Below the pieces are notes generated by a model, which was given only the letters and a program-made list of their open reading frames with translations, ran no database searches and had not been told where the DNA came from. Below are positions 61,124 through 64,000 of a DNA stretch of 64,000 bases, piece after piece; position 1 is the first letter of the stretch; every line of letters begins with the position of its first letter. Both the position numbers and the translations under genes were made by a program. Source of the DNA: CAIMUM01 sp034429715 (GTDB lineage: Bacteria; Chloroflexota; Dehalococcoidia; GIF9; UBA5629); assembly GCA_034429715.1 (NCBI GenBank), contig DAOUFR010000058.1, positions 14,399-78,398 on the forward strand, given 5' to 3'.

Positions 61124-62938
61124 ATGATAGTAAAAAAGCAAAAAAAGGACGTCAGGGTAGACCCTCTGCTGATGGTGGTTCTGTCTAAAAGACTGGAGGC
61201 CATCAGCCGCGAGATGGCCAACACGCTGACGCGGACAGGCCGTTCCGGCAACATCAACACGGCCAAGGACTTCTCCTGCGGCATAACCGATGGTCAGGCA
61301 CAGATGGTGTGCGTGGACGAAGGCCTTCCCATCCACATCGTGGGAGCCGGGCTGGCCGCCCAGTCCATGGCCGATCTGTTCGATGACATCAAGCCCGGCG
61401 ACTGTTTTCTCAATAACTCACCCTATTACGGAAACAGCCACCACGCCGATTTCACGTTCATGGCGCCGGTATTCTTCAAGGGCAAACATGTCTTCACCAC
61501 CATTACCAGGGCGCACCAGGGCGATATCGGCAACCACGATCCTTCGACCTATATGCCCTTTGCGACAGACGTGTATACCGAAGGGGGATTAGACTTCCCC
61601 TGCGTCCGCATACAACGTGACTACAAAGACCTGGCGGACATTATCAGGATGGCCAAAGTCAGGATCCGCGCGCCGGAACAATGGTACGGCGATTACCTGG
61701 CTGCCCTGGGGTCCGTGCGCACGGGTGAGAAAAGGATCATCGAGATGTGCGATAAATACGGCCTGGACACTGTAGTGGCTTTTACCAGGCTCTGGCAGGA
61801 ATATGGCGAGCGCCGGATGATTGACGCCATCAAGCAACTGCCGGCAGGGACGTGGGAAAACGAGACTCGCCACGACCCATTGCCCTTCGTAGCGCCGGAC
61901 GGAGTGCCGATCAAGGTGAAACTGATGATCGACCCGAAAGAGGCCTACATAACGCTTGACTTCACCGACAACATCGACTGCATCGCTTTCGGCCTGAATA
62001 TGAGCGAGGCCACGGTAATGGCCTCCGCCGTGGCAGGCGTGCTGAATAACCTGGATCCCACACTGCCGCATAACTGGGGGTCATTCAGCCGCATCATTAT
62101 CAAGACACGCGAGGGCTGCGTGATCGGACAGGTCAAGCACCCCCTCAGCGGATCAATGGCGACAACCAACCTTGCCGACCGCGTGATCAACGTCGTGCAG
62201 GCCTGCTTCGGCAAGGTCAGAAAAGACCTGGGCCTGGCGGACGGTGCCTTCATGCCGGCCGCAGCCGGCAGCGTTTTCGGTATCGACTGGCGCAAGAACA
62301 ATGCAATCTATGTCAGGCAGCTCATGATGGGAGGCGCAGGCGGGCCGGGGCATTACGGGTACGACGGCTGGTTAGGCTACGGCATACCGGTTACCGCAGG
62401 CGTAGTACACATGGACAGCATCGAGGTCGATGAGCAGGCCATGCCGCTTCTGATCGCCAAGCATGAGATCATCCCGGATTCAGCCGGCGCGGGACAGTGG
62501 CGCGGCGCCATAGGGATGGAGTGCTGGCAGAAGCCGCGGCATGATGCAGGCTCATGGGGCTTCATCGCCGACGGACACTTCAATCCACCTCAGGGCATCA
62601 ACGGTGGACTTCCCGGCAGTGCTCTTCAGCTATATAAATTCGACGTTACCAAGGGCCCGGATGCCAGGACAGAGCTGCCCACCGTATCCATGGAAACGCT
62701 TCAACCAAATGAGATGATGATATCGCTGTCCTCGGGTGGCGGTGGTTTCGGCGACCCGCTGGAGCGGGATCCCGAGCGGGTGCGGCACGACGTGCGCGAG
62801 GGTTATGTCACACTGGAAAAAGCACGTGAAATATACGGCGTCGTTATCAAAACCGACAGCGAGCTTTACTCAGTTGACAGCGAGGCCACCAAAGCTTTGA
62901 GAAAAGAGATGAAAAAGAACAGGGAGGCTGCGAAATGA
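61124..62938 (+). CDS. Hydantoinase B/oxoprolinase family protein (HyuB-like)
   Basis: The 604-residue protein belongs to the HyuB/acetone carboxylase alpha family, ATP-dependent amidohydrolase or carboxylase subunits that pair with HyuA. Typical features are ARRLEAISREMANTLTRT-like N-terminal helix, SPYYGNSHHADFTFMAPVF with metal-site residues, and GGGGFGDPLERDPERV near the C-terminus. It overlaps the following hyuA-like gene by 4 bp (ATGA). Substrates could be hydantoins, 5-oxoproline, acetone or acetophenone, which cannot be decided here. Confidence 0.9.
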   Translation: MIVKKQKKDVRVDPLLMVVLSKRLEAISREMANTLTRTGRSGNINTAKDFSCGITDGQAQMVCVDEGLPIHIVGAGLAAQSMADLFDDIKPGDCFLNNSPYYGNSHHADFTFMAPVFFKGKHVFTTITRAHQGDIGNHDPSTYMPFATDVYTEGGLDFPCVRIQRDYKDLADIIRMAKVRIRAPEQWYGDYLAALGSVRTGEKRIIEMCDKYGLDTVVAFTRLWQEYGERRMIDAIKQLPAGTWENETRHDPLPFVAPDGVPIKVKLMIDPKEAYITLDFTDNIDCIAFGLNMSEATVMASAVAGVLNNLDPTLPHNWGSFSRIIIKTREGCVIGQVKHPLSGSMATTNLADRVINVVQACFGKVRKDLGLADGAFMPAAAGSVFGIDWRKNNAIYVRQLMMGGAGGPGHYGYDGWLGYGIPVTAGVVHMDSIEVDEQAMPLLIAKHEIIPDSAGAGQWRGAIGMECWQKPRHDAGSWGFIADGHFNPPQGINGGLPGSALQLYKFDVTKGPDARTELPTVSMETLQPNEMMISLSSGGGGFGDPLERDPERVRHDVREGYVTLEKAREIYGVVIKTDSELYSVDSEATKALRKEMKKNREAAK

Positions 62939-64000
62939 GCTACAGGCTTTGCATAGATATCGGTGGAACATTTACCGACCTGGTAGTGGCAGATCCGAAA
63001 GGGAAAGTTGACATCTTCAAATCGCCCACTACGCCGGGCAATTACACGGACGCCTTTATCGAAACCGTGAAGATGGCGGCGGACAATTACAAACTGCCTC
63101 TAAAAGAGTTCCTGGCGCAGTGCAGTACAATCGAAGGAGGGTATTTCGGCCACGGCTCCACGGTCAGCACCAATGCCATCATCGAGGGCAAAGCGGCCAA
63201 GACCGGCCTGATCTGCACCAGAGGCTTCAGGGACATACTGCTCGCCCGTGAGGGTGGCAAAGAGAACCCTTATAACTGGCAGATGGAATATCCCGAGCCC
63301 TATATACCCCGTTACCTGACGATCAGCGTGGGCGAGAGGATCAATGCCGAGGGCGGGATAGAGGAAAAGCTCAACGAGGATGATGTACGTCAGGCCATAC
63401 GCCAGTTAAAGGAATATAACGTCCGCGCCATAGCAGTGGCCCTGCTCTGGTCTATCGTCAATCCGGTCCACGAATTGAGAATCGCCGAGATCATAGAAAA
63501 AGAATGGCCGGGCATTCCTTGCAGCCTCAGCCACAAGGTCAATCCCTGCATCAGGGAGTATCGGCGGTTTTCATCGACCGCAATCGACGCCTCGCTCAAA
63601 CCGCTGGTCAACAGTTACGTGGCACAGCTTGAGAAGAGGCTGGAGGCGATAGGTTATAAAGGGCAGCTCTCGCTGCTTACATCCAGCGGCGGAGTGGTCT
63701 CAGCCGAGGAGTTTGTGAGAAAGCCCATTTTCAGTGTCGACTGCGGTCCGGCGCTGGCGCCCAGCGCCGGCAGATTGATCGCGGATACCGACCTTGGCAT
63801 CGATAATATCATCACCACCGACATGGGTGGCACCAGCTTCGATGTGGCCTGCATAACCGGCGGTGAGATCGCGGTCTCGCGCGAGACGGAGGTCGGCGGC
63901 TATATGCTGGGTATCAACAAGGTCGACAGCAAGTCCATCGGCGCCGGCGGAGGCAGCATCGCCTGGGTGGACACGGGTGGGCTGCTGCATATCGGTCCCC
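62935..64000 (+). CDS. Hydantoinase A/oxoprolinase family protein (HyuA-like), cut by the window edge
   Basis: The frame starts with MSYRLCIDIGGTFTDLVV, the ATP-binding signature of the HyuA/acetone carboxylase beta family, and stays open to the right edge, showing 355 residues. Further signatures are HGSTVSTNAIIEGK, GFRDILLARE, TTDMGGTSFDVA and GINKVDSKSIGAGGGSIAWVD. It is translationally coupled to hyuB through an ATGA overlap, so the two subunits form one enzyme. The C-terminal part lies outside the window. Confidence 0.92.
   Translation, partial: MSYRLCIDIGGTFTDLVVADPKGKVDIFKSPTTPGNYTDAFIETVKMAADNYKLPLKEFLAQCSTIEGGYFGHGSTVSTNAIIEGKAAKTGLICTRGFRDILLAREGGKENPYNWQMEYPEPYIPRYLTISVGERINAEGGIEEKLNEDDVRQAIRQLKEYNVRAIAVALLWSIVNPVHELRIAEIIEKEWPGIPCSLSHKVNPCIREYRRFSSTAIDASLKPLVNSYVAQLEKRLEAIGYKGQLSLLTSSGGVVSAEEFVRKPIFSVDCGPALAPSAGRLIADTDLGIDNIITTDMGGTSFDVACITGGEIAVSRETEVGGYMLGINKVDSKSIGAGGGSIAWVDTGGLLHIGP

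Overview
The window carries about 59 protein-coding genes (two cut by the window edges) and no rRNA, tRNA, CRISPR array or complete insertion sequence that I can recognise. Gene content suggests an anaerobic or facultative bacterium living on CoA-thioester chemistry: two [4Fe-4S]/FAD 4-hydroxybutyryl-CoA dehydratase-family proteins, an ATP-dependent 2-hydroxyacyl-CoA dehydratase/benzoyl-CoA reductase-like cluster, six acyl-CoA synthetases, three crotonases, two 3-hydroxyacyl-CoA dehydrogenases, a thiolase and a thiolase-like aldolase. With the FHA/Ser-Thr kinase locus this fits an uncultured Chloroflexota (Dehalococcoidia-like) genome; a deltaproteobacterial lineage is not excluded. The taxonomic call is inference.

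Layout. 1-2.7 kb: tandem 4-hydroxybutyryl-CoA dehydratase paralogs closed by a terminator. 2.8-6.8 kb: purine operon purF-purM-purH from a consensus promoter with almost no leader. 6.8-11.2 kb: small housekeeping genes (Rid-like, glycerophosphodiesterase, convergent DNA methyltransferase, two membrane proteins, metallo-beta-lactamase-fold hydrolase) and a dispersed palindromic repeat. 11.3-13.1 kb: divergent 3-hydroxyacyl-CoA dehydrogenase and enoyl-CoA isomerase-like genes. 13.1-14.8 kb: a lipoprotein fusing an inactivated HtrA-like domain, two fibronectin-like domains and a CPNC thioredoxin domain.

14.8-22.6 kb is the most interesting region. It encodes five FHA proteins (three with an exported domain, one membrane segment and a cytoplasmic FHA domain; one with a zinc ribbon; one fused to a PhoB-like winged helix), a membrane-anchored Ser/Thr kinase and a PP2C phosphatase. 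Two 44-bp arrays of four 11-bp direct repeats with a TGTCA-type core, like Pho boxes, lie exactly 20 nt upstream of -10 hexamers of both leftward FHA operons. This looks like a self-contained phospho-signalling regulon whose output regulator reads phosphothreonine through FHA and binds the repeats.

22.6-33.6 kb: crotonase, lipocalin-like and radical SAM genes, then a TetR-controlled, visibly AT-richer catabolic operon (SDR, thiolase, acyl-CoA synthetase, acyl-CoA dehydrogenase, enoyl-CoA hydratase, class III CoA-transferase) with a strong promoter and a palindromic operator. 33.7-48.8 kb: leftward genes for two MFS transporters, an Ltp2-like thiolase/DUF35 pair, 3-hydroxyacyl-CoA dehydrogenase, and a PadR-associated acyl-CoA dehydratase/reductase cluster with two nearly identical large subunits. 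49-64 kb: more acyl-CoA synthetases, an M20 peptidase, a phosphotriesterase-family hydrolase, a TetR regulator with an apparent self-operator, and a hydantoinase/oxoprolinase-type hyuB-hyuA pair running off the right edge.
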